In this document: piece after piece, positions 38,105 through 45,540 of the stretch
Layout of the letters: every line of letters begins with the position of its first letter
Position numbering within the stretch: the stretch's first letter is position 1
Assembly: GCA_963724625.1 (NCBI GenBank)
Contig: CAVRVO010000017.1
Span: forward strand, 248,001 to 312,000
Reading direction: 5' to 3'
DNA: 64,000 bases
DNA from: DATBVX01 sp963724625
GTDB taxonomy: Bacteria > Pseudomonadota > Gammaproteobacteria > Steroidobacterales > Steroidobacteraceae
Notes under the pieces: generated by a model
The model's database searches: none
Seen by the model: only the letters and a program-made list of their open reading frames with translations
What the model was told of the DNA's origin: nothing
Position numbers and translations under genes: made by a program

Positions 38105-39753
38105 GCGCGCGGCGCTTCCGTCCCGGCGAAACGGTAGATTTTGCGGTGGTCGGCTCGGGTGCGGCCGGCGGCGTCATGGCGCGCGAGCTGTCGCAGGCCG
38201 GTTTCGATGTAGTGCTGTTCGAGCAGGGCCCGTATTGGCACGCCACTGACTGGGAACACGATGAGCTCAAGTACTGGGTGCTGAATGGCATCGTCAACGA
38301 TCCGATCCAGTCCCCACAGACTTTCCGCAAGGAGCCACAGCAGAAAGCCGAACGGGCGCGTGATATCAATCCGCTCTTCTATGCACGTCGTGTCGGCGGC
38401 AGCAGCGTGCATTTCACGGCGAACTATTGGCGCTTTCACGAGATCGATTTCATCGAGCGCAGCCGGCTCGGTGAAATTTCCGGCACCGGGTTGGACGACT
38501 GGCCAATCACGTACGCGGAACTGGAGCCCTACTACACCAAGGTGGAGTGGGAAGTCGGCGTCTCCGGTCTTGCTGGCGCGAGTCCGTTCGACCCGCCGCG
38601 CTCCAAGCCCTACCCGATGCCGCCGATGCCGGTGAAGTCTTCCGGCGTTCTGTTCGAGCGCGGTGCCCGCAAGCTGGGCTTGCATCCGTTCCCCGCTCCC
38701 ATGGCGATCAACTCGGTGCCTTACCGGGGTCGCCCGGGCTGCGTGCATTGCGGCTTCTGCATGGGTTATGGCTGCGAAGTGATGGCGAAGTCCTCATCGC
38801 TCTACACCATGATCCCCGAGGCCGAGGCCACAGGTCGCTGCGAAGTCAGGGCCGACAGTTACGTCTTCAACGTGCCGACCGATGAGCGCGGACGGGTCAC
38901 CGGAGTCACCTACCTCGACCTGAAGAAGCGCGAGAATTTTCAGAAGGCTCGCGCTGTAGTGTTGTGTGCAAATGGCGCGGAGACGCCGCGGCTGCTGCTC
39001 AATTCGGCGAACAGCCGCTTTCCAGATGGCCTCGCAAATTCGAGCGGCCTGGTTGGCAAGTACCTCATGTTCAACACCGGCGGGGAAGTCGGCGCGGTTT
39101 TCGAACATGCGCTCAACGAATACAAGAGTGCGCAGGTCACGCGCATCGTGCATGACTTCTACGATTCGGACCCCAAGCGCGGGTTCTACGGCGGCGGCGG
39201 TATGGACGCACGCATCGGCCCGCAGCCTATCTTCTGGGCGATGCGCGAAGAGGAAGGTGCGCCGCGCTGGGGCGCGCAATTCAAGGCGCGCCTCGAGGAA
39301 TTTCCGCGCTCGTTGATCAGCTACGGTCACACGACGTCATTGCCTCTCGCCTCGAACAGCGTGAGCATCGATCCTGAGCTCAAGGACGCGTGGGGAATCC
39401 CGGCCATTCGCACCACCTATCGCGATCATCCTGACGATCTCGCCATGGCGCGCTTCCTGCAGAATCACCAGGTGGCGATCTTCGAAGCGGCGGGTGCGCA
39501 GCGTGTCGGTCGCGTGCCGATCGGCGAAGCGACACTTTCACCCCACCTGCTCGGCACTTGCCGCATGGGCCACGATCCGAAGCATTCAGTCATCGACCGG
39601 TTTCACCGAACGCACGACGTGCGTAACCTGTTTCTCTGCGACGGCAGCAGTTTCGTGACCTCGGGACGCGGCCAGCCGACCATGACGATCCAGGCACTGG
39701 CGTTTCGCGCCGCTGAACATATCGGGCGATTCGCGCGCGCCAACGAAATCTAA
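38101..39753 (+). CDS. GMC-family oxidoreductase (periplasmic sugar/alcohol dehydrogenase catalytic subunit)
   Basis: This 550-residue FAD enzyme has VVGSGAAGGVMARELSQAG (dinucleotide fold), RVGGSSVHFTANYWRF and the C-terminal GTCRMGHDPKHSVIDR, then DGSSFVTSGRGQPTMTIQAL with the catalytic region. GCVHCGFCMGYGCEV gives a C-x2-C-x2-C-x4-C motif that may bind an iron-sulfur cluster, as in FAD glucose/gluconate dehydrogenases (inference). It has no signal of its own and depends on the Tat-bearing partner. The usual cytochrome c subunit is not next to it, so the electron acceptor is unknown. Confidence 0.88.
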   Translation: MSARRFRPGETVDFAVVGSGAAGGVMARELSQAGFDVVLFEQGPYWHATDWEHDELKYWVLNGIVNDPIQSPQTFRKEPQQKAERARDINPLFYARRVGGSSVHFTANYWRFHEIDFIERSRLGEISGTGLDDWPITYAELEPYYTKVEWEVGVSGLAGASPFDPPRSKPYPMPPMPVKSSGVLFERGARKLGLHPFPAPMAINSVPYRGRPGCVHCGFCMGYGCEVMAKSSSLYTMIPEAEATGRCEVRADSYVFNVPTDERGRVTGVTYLDLKKRENFQKARAVVLCANGAETPRLLLNSANSRFPDGLANSSGLVGKYLMFNTGGEVGAVFEHALNEYKSAQVTRIVHDFYDSDPKRGFYGGGGMDARIGPQPIFWAMREEEGAPRWGAQFKARLEEFPRSLISYGHTTSLPLASNSVSIDPELKDAWGIPAIRTTYRDHPDDLAMARFLQNHQVAIFEAAGAQRVGRVPIGEATLSPHLLGTCRMGHDPKHSVIDRFHRTHDVRNLFLCDGSSFVTSGRGQPTMTIQALAFRAAEHIGRFARANEI

Positions 39754-39815
39754 TCTGCATCGAGTGACGACAAATGCGGGCTGCGCCGCCACGGGCTCGG
39801 CGCTAGCGTGTCGAC

Positions 39816-40145
39816 ATGGGAATGCAGCTGCTCACGGACCGGGCCCGGCGAATTCGCCGCGACAATGCGGAACACCGACTCTCGTGGCTGCTGCGGTCGC
39901 GGCGCCTGAAAGGTCACCGCTTCCGGCGTCAGCACACCGTGGGGCCCTTCGTCGTCGACTTCATCTGCGTCGAACAGGCGCTCATCATCGAGCTGGTCGG
40001 AGCGCAGCATGTCCTGGGGTTGCCTGCTGAAACGCAACGCAAGCAATTCCTCGAGTCGCTGGGTTACCAGGTGCTCAGGATCTGGGACAGCGAGGTCCTC
40101 AGCGACCCCCGCGCGGTACTGAAAAAGTTACTTTCCTGCCTGTAG
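39816..40145 (+). CDS. DUF559 (Vsr-like PD-(D/E)xK fold) protein
   Basis: This 109-residue protein belongs to the DUF559 group related to very-short-patch-repair nucleases: RRIRRDNAEHRLSWLLRSRR, then HRFRRQHTVGPFVVDFICVE, then LGYQVLRIWDSEVLSDPRAV. The usual ELDGGQH motif reads ELVGAQH here, so the acidic residue at that site is replaced by Val, which may abolish nuclease activity or be a base error. ATG 39816 is the natural start; no clear ribosome binding site is seen. Confidence 0.8.
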   Translation: MGMQLLTDRARRIRRDNAEHRLSWLLRSRRLKGHRFRRQHTVGPFVVDFICVEQALIIELVGAQHVLGLPAETQRKQFLESLGYQVLRIWDSEVLSDPRAVLKKLLSCL

Positions 40146-40252
40146 TACCCGGCTTCGGCGCGCCGTACCGGTGACGACCCCGGGTCTCGCACCTCCATGC
40201 CAATGGGAGTAGTCTGCCCTCGTCCCCGCTCGCTGCTCACGGAGGTGCTCCA

Positions 40253-40459
40253 ATGGAAGAGGAACGTGATTCCCCGGGTACCGGCACTGACAATCCATAC
40301 ACTCAGTACTACGTAGTAAAGAAGGGCGACACGCTGTCGAAGATCGCCAGGGAATACTACGGCGACGCCAATCTCTATCCACAGATCTTCGAAGCCAACC
40401 GCGACGTTCTCGAGGATCCGAACAAGATCCAGGTCGGACAAAAACTTCGTATTCCCTGA
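40253..40459 (+). CDS. Small LysM-domain protein
   Basis: This 68-residue protein is almost entirely one LysM module (about 20-67: YVVKKGDTLSKIAREYYGD, ending KIQVGQKLRIP), of the kind found at the end of BON-LysM proteins such as YgaU. There is no signal peptide; the N-terminus is acidic and polar (MEEERDSPGTGTDN). LysM binds N-acetylglucosamine in peptidoglycan or cyclic polymers. GGAGG lies about 9 bases before ATG 40253. The function is unknown. Confidence 0.85.
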   Translation: MEEERDSPGTGTDNPYTQYYVVKKGDTLSKIAREYYGDANLYPQIFEANRDVLEDPNKIQVGQKLRIP

Positions 40460-40521
40460 TCGGACGTACCGTGGCGGGCGCCTCGCAAGAATTCCAACCG
40501 ATGCATCGAGGAGTGGCACTC

Positions 40522-41124
40522 ATGTACGCGAAGAGTTTCCGTAGCCTACTGTTACTGGCATTTGTGGCGTTGCTGGCCAGCGCCTGCACGAATTACAAGG
40601 AGCCGGCCCAGACCGCGATTTCGCAGGCAGAGACCGCGCTGGATGCGATCTCGGTGGACGCGCAGAAGTACCTGCCGGACAAGTACCAGGAAGTACAGGC
40701 CGCGATCGACGCCGCCAAGGCAGTTTTCTCCAAGGGCGATTACAAGAATGCGCTCGCCGCAGCCAAGGAGTTGCCCACCCAGGTTTCAACGCTCGCGACC
40801 GACGTAGCGGCCGCCAAGCAAGCCGCCATTGCGTCGCTGACCGACAGCTGGAATTCCATGAGCGCCGATCTGCCCAACATGGTCAATGCCATCCAGAGCC
40901 GTGTCGACACGCTTTCGAAGAGCAAGAAGCTGCCGAAGAATCTGGACCAGGCAAGCTTCGATGCGGCGAAGACCGGTCTCGACGATATGAAGAGCACCTG
41001 GAGCGCCGCGACTCAGTCCTTCAACTCCGGCAACGTCGAGGACGCCGTTGCGAAGGCCAAGCAGGTGCAGGAGAAAGGCACCGAAGTGATGGGTCTCCTC
41101 GGGATGAAGAGCGGAGCGACCTGA
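40522..41124 (+). CDS. Alanine-rich helical lipoprotein of unknown function
   Basis: The 200-residue protein opens with a lipoprotein signal ending LASAC. The rest is predicted almost wholly helical with Ala/Lys-rich heptad-like sequence (SQAETALDAISVDAQKYLP, FSKGDYKNALAAAKELP, FNSGNVEDAVAKAKQVQEKG). The last two resemble TPR-like helical hairpins. GAGGAG precedes ATG 40522; upstream starts at 40501 and 40471 are less likely. I do not recognise a named family. A periplasmic coiled-coil role is possible. It is convergent with the DUF3106 gene. Confidence 0.75.
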   Translation: MYAKSFRSLLLLAFVALLASACTNYKEPAQTAISQAETALDAISVDAQKYLPDKYQEVQAAIDAAKAVFSKGDYKNALAAAKELPTQVSTLATDVAAAKQAAIASLTDSWNSMSADLPNMVNAIQSRVDTLSKSKKLPKNLDQASFDAAKTGLDDMKSTWSAATQSFNSGNVEDAVAKAKQVQEKGTEVMGLLGMKSGAT

Positions 41125-41152
41125 ATCGCGGGCGACTGCGGACTGCTGGCGA

Positions 41153-41686
41153 TTATCTGCCGGCAGGCTGCTGCGGGCGCGGCAGCTGCTGGCGATGGGT
41201 GCGAATCGTTTCCCGTAGCTCGCGGCGCTGCTCGGGGGTCAGGCGCTGCCAGCGCTCGCGCAACTGCTCACGCTGTTCGGGTGTGAGATCGCGAAAGCGT
41301 TGGAAGTTGTCCCGCAGCTTCTGCTGGTCCTCGGGGCTCAGCGACTGAAACTGCTGCCAGCGGTCGCGGATGCGATCGCGCTGCTCTGGTGTCAGCTCCT
41401 GCCAGCGACTGAAGCGCTGCTTCGCCTGCTTGCGCTGATCGGGCGACATCGTCAGCCATCGTTCGCTGCCACGCGCCAGCGCCTGCTGTCGGCCAGCAGG
41501 GAGACTCGCCCAGCTGTTCTCAAATTGCTTCAAGAGGCCCTGCTGCTCGTGTGACAGCGACGTCCACGGTAATGCCGTGGCACCCGGAGCACTGTCTTCG
41601 CCCGCCGCAGACACGCACGGTGCAGCGAGCGCCAGGAACGCAGTCAGGATCAATCCACGCACGCTGGTCCTCATCTTGGCGCTCAT
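41153..41686 (-). CDS. DUF3106 exported protein
   Basis: This 177-residue protein has a signal peptide (about 1-30, ending PCVSAAG) and a series of short repeats of the form LTPEQRxxxRxRWQ (ELTPEQRDRIRDRWQQFQ, SLSPEDQQKLRDNFQRFR, DLTPEQREQLRERWQRL). This is the DUF3106 pattern, distantly like the CpxP/Spy LTxxQ repeats of periplasmic stress sensors and chaperones. It is the last gene of the sigma-factor operon, overlapping the preceding small gene by 4 bases. AAGGGGA precedes ATG 41686. A role as a periplasmic sensor for the regulon is inference. Confidence 0.85.
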   Translation of the reverse strand: MSAKMRTSVRGLILTAFLALAAPCVSAAGEDSAPGATALPWTSLSHEQQGLLKQFENSWASLPAGRQQALARGSERWLTMSPDQRKQAKQRFSRWQELTPEQRDRIRDRWQQFQSLSPEDQQKLRDNFQRFRDLTPEQREQLRERWQRLTPEQRRELRETIRTHRQQLPRPQQPAGR

Positions 41687-41928
41687 TTCGATTCCCCTTC
41701 GGGCACAGCTTTGTCGGCTGGCTTGCTCGGTTTCGGGGTATTGGTTTGCGTCGCATCCGCGCTGTTCAGATAGGCAATCCACGCCACGTCGTCGCTGTCG
41801 AGGCTGCCCAGGAACTCCAGAAAATCCGTGTCCACGGTCGCCGCAGCCTTTTCGTCGGCGGGCAGACGCAGCGGCACCAGCACAGCTGCCGCAAGAATCG
41901 AACCCAGGTACCACCTCGCGCGCTCCAT
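41683..41928 (-). CDS. Small exported protein in the sigma-factor operon
   Basis: The gene encodes 81 residues with an N-terminal hydrophobic segment (YLGSILAAAVLVPLRLPA) that is a signal peptide or anchor. An acidic middle follows (FLEFLGSLDSDDVAWIAYL), then a Lys/Pro-rich tail. The motif DFLEFLGS resembles short proteins seen between the anti-sigma-like gene and DUF3106 in other Proteobacteria. It starts 4 bases after the upstream stop and overlaps DUF3106 by 4 bases. The function is unknown. Confidence 0.7.
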   Translation of the reverse strand: MERARWYLGSILAAAVLVPLRLPADEKAAATVDTDFLEFLGSLDSDDVAWIAYLNSADATQTNTPKPSKPADKAVPEGESK

Positions 41929-41932
41929 ACTT

Positions 41933-42304
41933 TCAACCGATATCGGGAGAGCCCTGGGTGGAGACCCACTCGTAGAAATCGAGGTTCTCGAGGAGCTCGA
42001 AATTTTCCCCGCCAGCGACGATTTCGAGATCGTCGAGCGACGGGGCGCCGGACGCCACTGGCGGTTGTGTCGCTTGGCCGTTCCACAGTACGACTGCCAG
42101 CACCGCTGCAGCGGCGAGCGCACCAGCGGGAACCCAGGTGCGCCACGCGAAGGGATGGCGCGCACGGCGTGCTTCCTCAACGGCTGCGAACCGCGCCTGC
42201 GTCAGGCGCGAACGAACCCGGCCATCGAGCCGTTGCGTGCTCTCTTCAAGCAGTTCCCGGGCGCGCTTCTCGAACGCTTCCTGTCCCCTATCGTCGCTTT
42301 TCAT
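41933..42304 (-). CDS. DUF3619-like membrane protein, candidate anti-sigma factor
   Basis: The gene encodes 123 residues: a charged cytosolic N-terminal part (about 1-50, QEAFEKRARELLEESTQRLD), one membrane helix (VPAGALAAAAVLAVVLW) and a periplasmic acidic tail. The arrangement (sigma gene overlapping by ATGA, single-span protein with cytosolic N-terminus) is that of an anti-sigma factor, and the N-terminal pattern resembles DUF3619. No zinc anti-sigma motif (HxxxCxxC) is present, so the sigma contact would be of another kind. The regulatory role is inferred from the operon. Confidence 0.75.
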   Translation of the reverse strand: MKSDDRGQEAFEKRARELLEESTQRLDGRVRSRLTQARFAAVEEARRARHPFAWRTWVPAGALAAAAVLAVVLWNGQATQPPVASGAPSLDDLEIVAGGENFELLENLDFYEWVSTQGSPDIG

Positions 42305-42927
42305 GACCAGAATTCTCCGAGCCGTTCGCGCAGAGCCTGCAGTGCGCGAAAGTAATGCGTTTTCACACTCCCTTCAGAACATCCCATTGCGACCGCGGTC
42401 GCGGCAACATCCAGCCCTTCGAGGGTTCGCAACAGGAATGCCTGCTGCTGCCGTTGGGGCAGATCCGCCACCGCCCCCTCCAGTGCATGGATCGTTTCAT
42501 CGACCTGCAATCGCTCACCCGGGTCAAGCCCGCCACTTGGCGCCGTCTCGATCGGGTCGGGCAGCTCCTCGTCTTCGTGCCGTCGCGCCGGCAACCAGGC
42601 CATCACCCTGGATCGAACCGTGCGCCGCCGCTGGCAATCGCGAATGCGGTTATTGAGAATCCGGTAGAACAAGGGCGTCCACTCTGCAGTGGGCCGATCT
42701 GCATAGCGGCGCGCGAGCTGCAGCATGGAATCCTGGACGATGTCGAGAGCATCATCGACATCGCGTACGGCGATCTCGGCGACCTTGAAGGCGCGTCGCT
42801 CGATGCTTGCCAGGAATTGCTCCAGCTCGCGGGATTGATCCAGGACCGCCTCCTTCGGAGTGCGCGCCGGCTCCTGCGCAAGCAGTGCGGCGAGAGCGCT
42901 CGGCAGCGTAGCAGACGCGTTCGTCAC
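42301..42927 (-). CDS. ECF-type RNA polymerase sigma factor
   Basis: The 208 residues contain sigma region 2 (FKVAEIAVRDVDDALDIVQD, then WTPLFYRILNNRIRDCQRR) and region 4 (LPQRQQQAFLLRTLEGLDVA, then CSEGSVKTHYFRALQALRE), with a linker rich in acidic residues. Such sigma factors redirect transcription in response to envelope or other stress. GTG 42927 was chosen because AGAGGAG lies upstream. The gene heads the operon of anti-sigma candidate, small exported protein and DUF3106. The regulon cannot be read from this window. Confidence 0.85.
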   Translation of the reverse strand: MTNASATLPSALAALLAQEPARTPKEAVLDQSRELEQFLASIERRAFKVAEIAVRDVDDALDIVQDSMLQLARRYADRPTAEWTPLFYRILNNRIRDCQRRRTVRSRVMAWLPARRHEDEELPDPIETAPSGGLDPGERLQVDETIHALEGAVADLPQRQQQAFLLRTLEGLDVAATAVAMGCSEGSVKTHYFRALQALRERLGEFWS

Positions 42928-43306
42928 GGTGACACAACTCCTCTGGCGTGGGTGCGCATGGGCGCGCGCCCGCATCGACGCAGCTCTGGGTAGCGGTTAT
43001 AACGTCGCACCGACGCGCCGGTTGACTCCGCGGCGCAGAACATAAAACGGCCTGAATCATCGACTTGCGCACACGAGCGGCGAAACGATATGACGTTTTC
43101 ATGAAAGGGCTTTTAGCCACTGCGCCCGCGACACCTAAGACTTTGATCGGGTTTGAATACTTGCCCTTCGCTCAAAAAATCACCAATGCAATGCGAGTGG
43201 CCTGCGGCACGCTCACTTAAGCGCTCCCGCCTCAACTCATGCACAGAGTTACCCACAGCTTTTGTGGACAACCCATTCGATCGAAGGCGCTCAGGACGCT
43301 CTGGTC
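42928..43306. other. 379-base divergent intergenic region between the sigma operon and priA
   Basis: No open frame of quality is seen on either strand. The region is less G+C-rich around 43080-43180 (for example CTCAAAAAATCACC). A TTATAAC-like element lies at about 42996-43003 and TTGACT at 43022-43027, but I could not pair convincing -35 and -10 boxes for either gene. Two DnaA-box-like sites lie close to priA and are listed separately. Confidence 0.5.
43249..43271. promoter_or_regulatory. Inverted pair of near-consensus DnaA boxes upstream of priA
   Basis: TTACCCACA (43249-43257) and, on the opposite strand, TTGTCCACA (43271-43263) each differ at one position from the DnaA box TTATCCACA and are separated by five bases. 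They lie 36 bases before the priA start codon. This could be DnaA-dependent control of the primosome gene. A chance pair is possible; no AT-rich unwinding region or oriC gene context is present. Confidence 0.35.
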
Positions 43307-45505
43307 ATGCGACTGATCCTGCGCATCGCTCTCGATACGCCGCTGCGGCGCCTCTTCGACTACCTCGCGCCGGCGGATGTTGCCGGCGCGGATCTCATCC
43401 CCGGCAAGCGCATGCGCGTTCCATTCGGCCGCAGACGCCTGACCGGGATGTTGATGGAAGTTGCCGAGAGATCCACCGTAGCGCCGCATAAGCTCAAGCC
43501 CGCGCTCGAAATCCTGGACACGGAGCCGCTCCTCGATTCGAACCTGCTCGGATTTCTGGAGTGGGCGGCGGAGTACTACCACCATCCGATCGGCGAGGTC
43601 ATTGCGGCGGCACTGCCCTTGTCGCTGCGCTCGGGCCGGCCGGCTGAACCTGTCGAGGAACGCTGGCAACTGACGGCCTCTGGGCGCAACTCCGGTCTCG
43701 CCGGACTCGGCAATCGCGCGCCGCGCCAGCGGGCAATTCTTGAAAGGCTGCAACCGCCGGTTGCGCTCACAGCACCGGAGCTTGCCGAGACGGGCCCCCG
43801 CTGGCGTGAAGCCTTGCGCCAGCTGGTGCGCAGGAACTGGGTGGAATCGATCGAAGTGCCACGTGACGGCGTCGCGGCGACCAGTTGCGTGGCCCGCGCC
43901 GGTCCATCGTTGACCGATGCGCAGACCCAGGTCGTCTCAGCCATCCTGCGTGCCCGCGAACGCTTCGGCGCCTGGCTGCTCGACGGAGTTACGGGCAGCG
44001 GCAAGACGGAGGTGTACCTGCGCGTCGTCGAAGACGTTCTTTCGCGTGGTCGCCAGGCATTGGTGCTGGTGCCCGAGATCGGGCTCACGCCACAGCTTGT
44101 GCGGCGTTTCGAGGAACGCTTCGACGCACCGCTCGCGCTGCTGCATTCCGGATTGAACGAAGGGGAGCGTCTCGAGGCCTGGCGCCGCGCACGGCGTGGC
44201 GAGGCTGTGATCCTGATCGGCACGCGCTCCGCGGTCTTTGCGCCACTCGCCCGACCGGGCGCGATCATCGTCGACGAGGAGCACGACGGCTCATACAAAC
44301 AGCAGGAAGGCTTTCGCTATTCGGCCCGCGATCTCGCAGTGATGCGCGGCCGGCGCCAGGACATCCCGGTGATCCTGGGGTCCGCCACGCCGTCGCTCGA
44401 GTCGTTGCAGAACGCGCGTGAGCGACGCTACACGCGCTACGTGCTGCCAGACCGCCCCGGTGAAGCGCGTCATCCGCGCATGAATGTCATTGACCTGCGC
44501 CGGCATGCAGCCGAATCAGGCCTCGCTGGCCCCACCCTGCAGAGCATCAAGCGACACCTGGAATCTGCAGGCCAGGTGCTGATCTATCTGAACCGTCGCG
44601 GCTACGCGCCGACGCTGTTCTGCCCCGGCTGCGGCTGGATCGCACCCTGCACGCAGTGCGATGCACGGTTGACCGTGCATCTGCGCTCGCAGCGCCTGCG
44701 CTGCCATCACTGTGGCGCTGATCAGCCAATGCCACTCGGCTGCCCGCGTTGCGCGCACGAGATCAAGCCAGTAGGCCAGGGCACGGAGCGCGTGGAAGAC
44801 CTGCTGCGCGACCAGTTCCCCGGCGTGTCGCTGGTGCGACTGGATCGCGACAGCGTGCGTCGCAAGGGCGAGATGCAGACGATCCTCGAGCGGGTCACGG
44901 CGGGTGAGGCGCGCATTCTGGTCGGCACGCAGATGCTCACGAAGGGCCACCATTTTCCGGACGTAACGCTGGTTGTGATCGTAAATGCAGACCAGGGACT
45001 GTTCAGTGCGGATTTCCGCGCGAGCGAACGTCTCGCACAAACCATAGTGCAGGTGGCAGGGCGCGCTGGCCGCGCGTCACGGCCAGGCGAGGTGCTCATT
45101 CAGACCGAGTTTCCCGAGCATCCACTGCTGGTGAACCTTCTGCAGAAAGGCTATGAAGGCTTTGCGGTGGCGGCGCTGGAAGAGCGCGCCGCCGCGCACT
45201 GGCCGCCGTATTCACGTCTCGCGTTGTTGCGCGCTGATGCACGCGAGCTGCAGGCCGCGATGCGTTTTCTCGAAGCCGCGGCCGGCGCCGCACAGCCCCT
45301 GCCGGGCGCCGTGCGCATTCTCGGTCCGGTGCCAGCGTCCATGGCACGCCGTGCCGGACGGCATCATGCGCAACTGCTGATCGAGAGCGATTCGCGCATT
45401 GTGCTGCAACGATTCCTGACTGACTGGATGGTGTCCGTCGAGGCGCTGCAAGGCGCGCAGCGCGTTCACTGGTCGCTCGATGTCGATCCGCAGGAACTGA
45501 TGTGA
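43307..45505 (+). CDS. priA: Primosomal protein N' (replication restart helicase)
   Basis: PriA recognises stalled replication forks and reloads the replisome. The 732 residues show an N-terminal 3'-end-binding domain, Walker A LLDGVTGSGKTEVYLRV (about 230), the DEEH box IIVDEEHDGSYKQQ and GSATPSLESL. A zinc-binding region with CPGCGWIAPCTQCDARL and CHHCG...CPRC follows, then the C-terminal helicase motifs GTQMLTKGHHFPDVTLV and QVAGRAGRASRPGEV. ATG 43307 gives the usual start. The argS gene follows after 35 bases, the order common in Gammaproteobacteria. Confidence 0.96.
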   Translation: MRLILRIALDTPLRRLFDYLAPADVAGADLIPGKRMRVPFGRRRLTGMLMEVAERSTVAPHKLKPALEILDTEPLLDSNLLGFLEWAAEYYHHPIGEVIAAALPLSLRSGRPAEPVEERWQLTASGRNSGLAGLGNRAPRQRAILERLQPPVALTAPELAETGPRWREALRQLVRRNWVESIEVPRDGVAATSCVARAGPSLTDAQTQVVSAILRARERFGAWLLDGVTGSGKTEVYLRVVEDVLSRGRQALVLVPEIGLTPQLVRRFEERFDAPLALLHSGLNEGERLEAWRRARRGEAVILIGTRSAVFAPLARPGAIIVDEEHDGSYKQQEGFRYSARDLAVMRGRRQDIPVILGSATPSLESLQNARERRYTRYVLPDRPGEARHPRMNVIDLRRHAAESGLAGPTLQSIKRHLESAGQVLIYLNRRGYAPTLFCPGCGWIAPCTQCDARLTVHLRSQRLRCHHCGADQPMPLGCPRCAHEIKPVGQGTERVEDLLRDQFPGVSLVRLDRDSVRRKGEMQTILERVTAGEARILVGTQMLTKGHHFPDVTLVVIVNADQGLFSADFRASERLAQTIVQVAGRAGRASRPGEVLIQTEFPEHPLLVNLLQKGYEGFAVAALEERAAAHWPPYSRLALLRADARELQAAMRFLEAAAGAAQPLPGAVRILGPVPASMARRAGRHHAQLLIESDSRIVLQRFLTDWMVSVEALQGAQRVHWSLDVDPQELM

Positions 45506-45540
45506 TCGGGTAGACTGGCGCGCTTCGTGAAGGACAGCTC

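Noticed and set aside
43249..43271. Chromosome origin of replication
   Set aside because: Only two imperfect DnaA boxes, no AT-rich unwinding region and no dnaA, dnaN, gidA or rpmH nearby.
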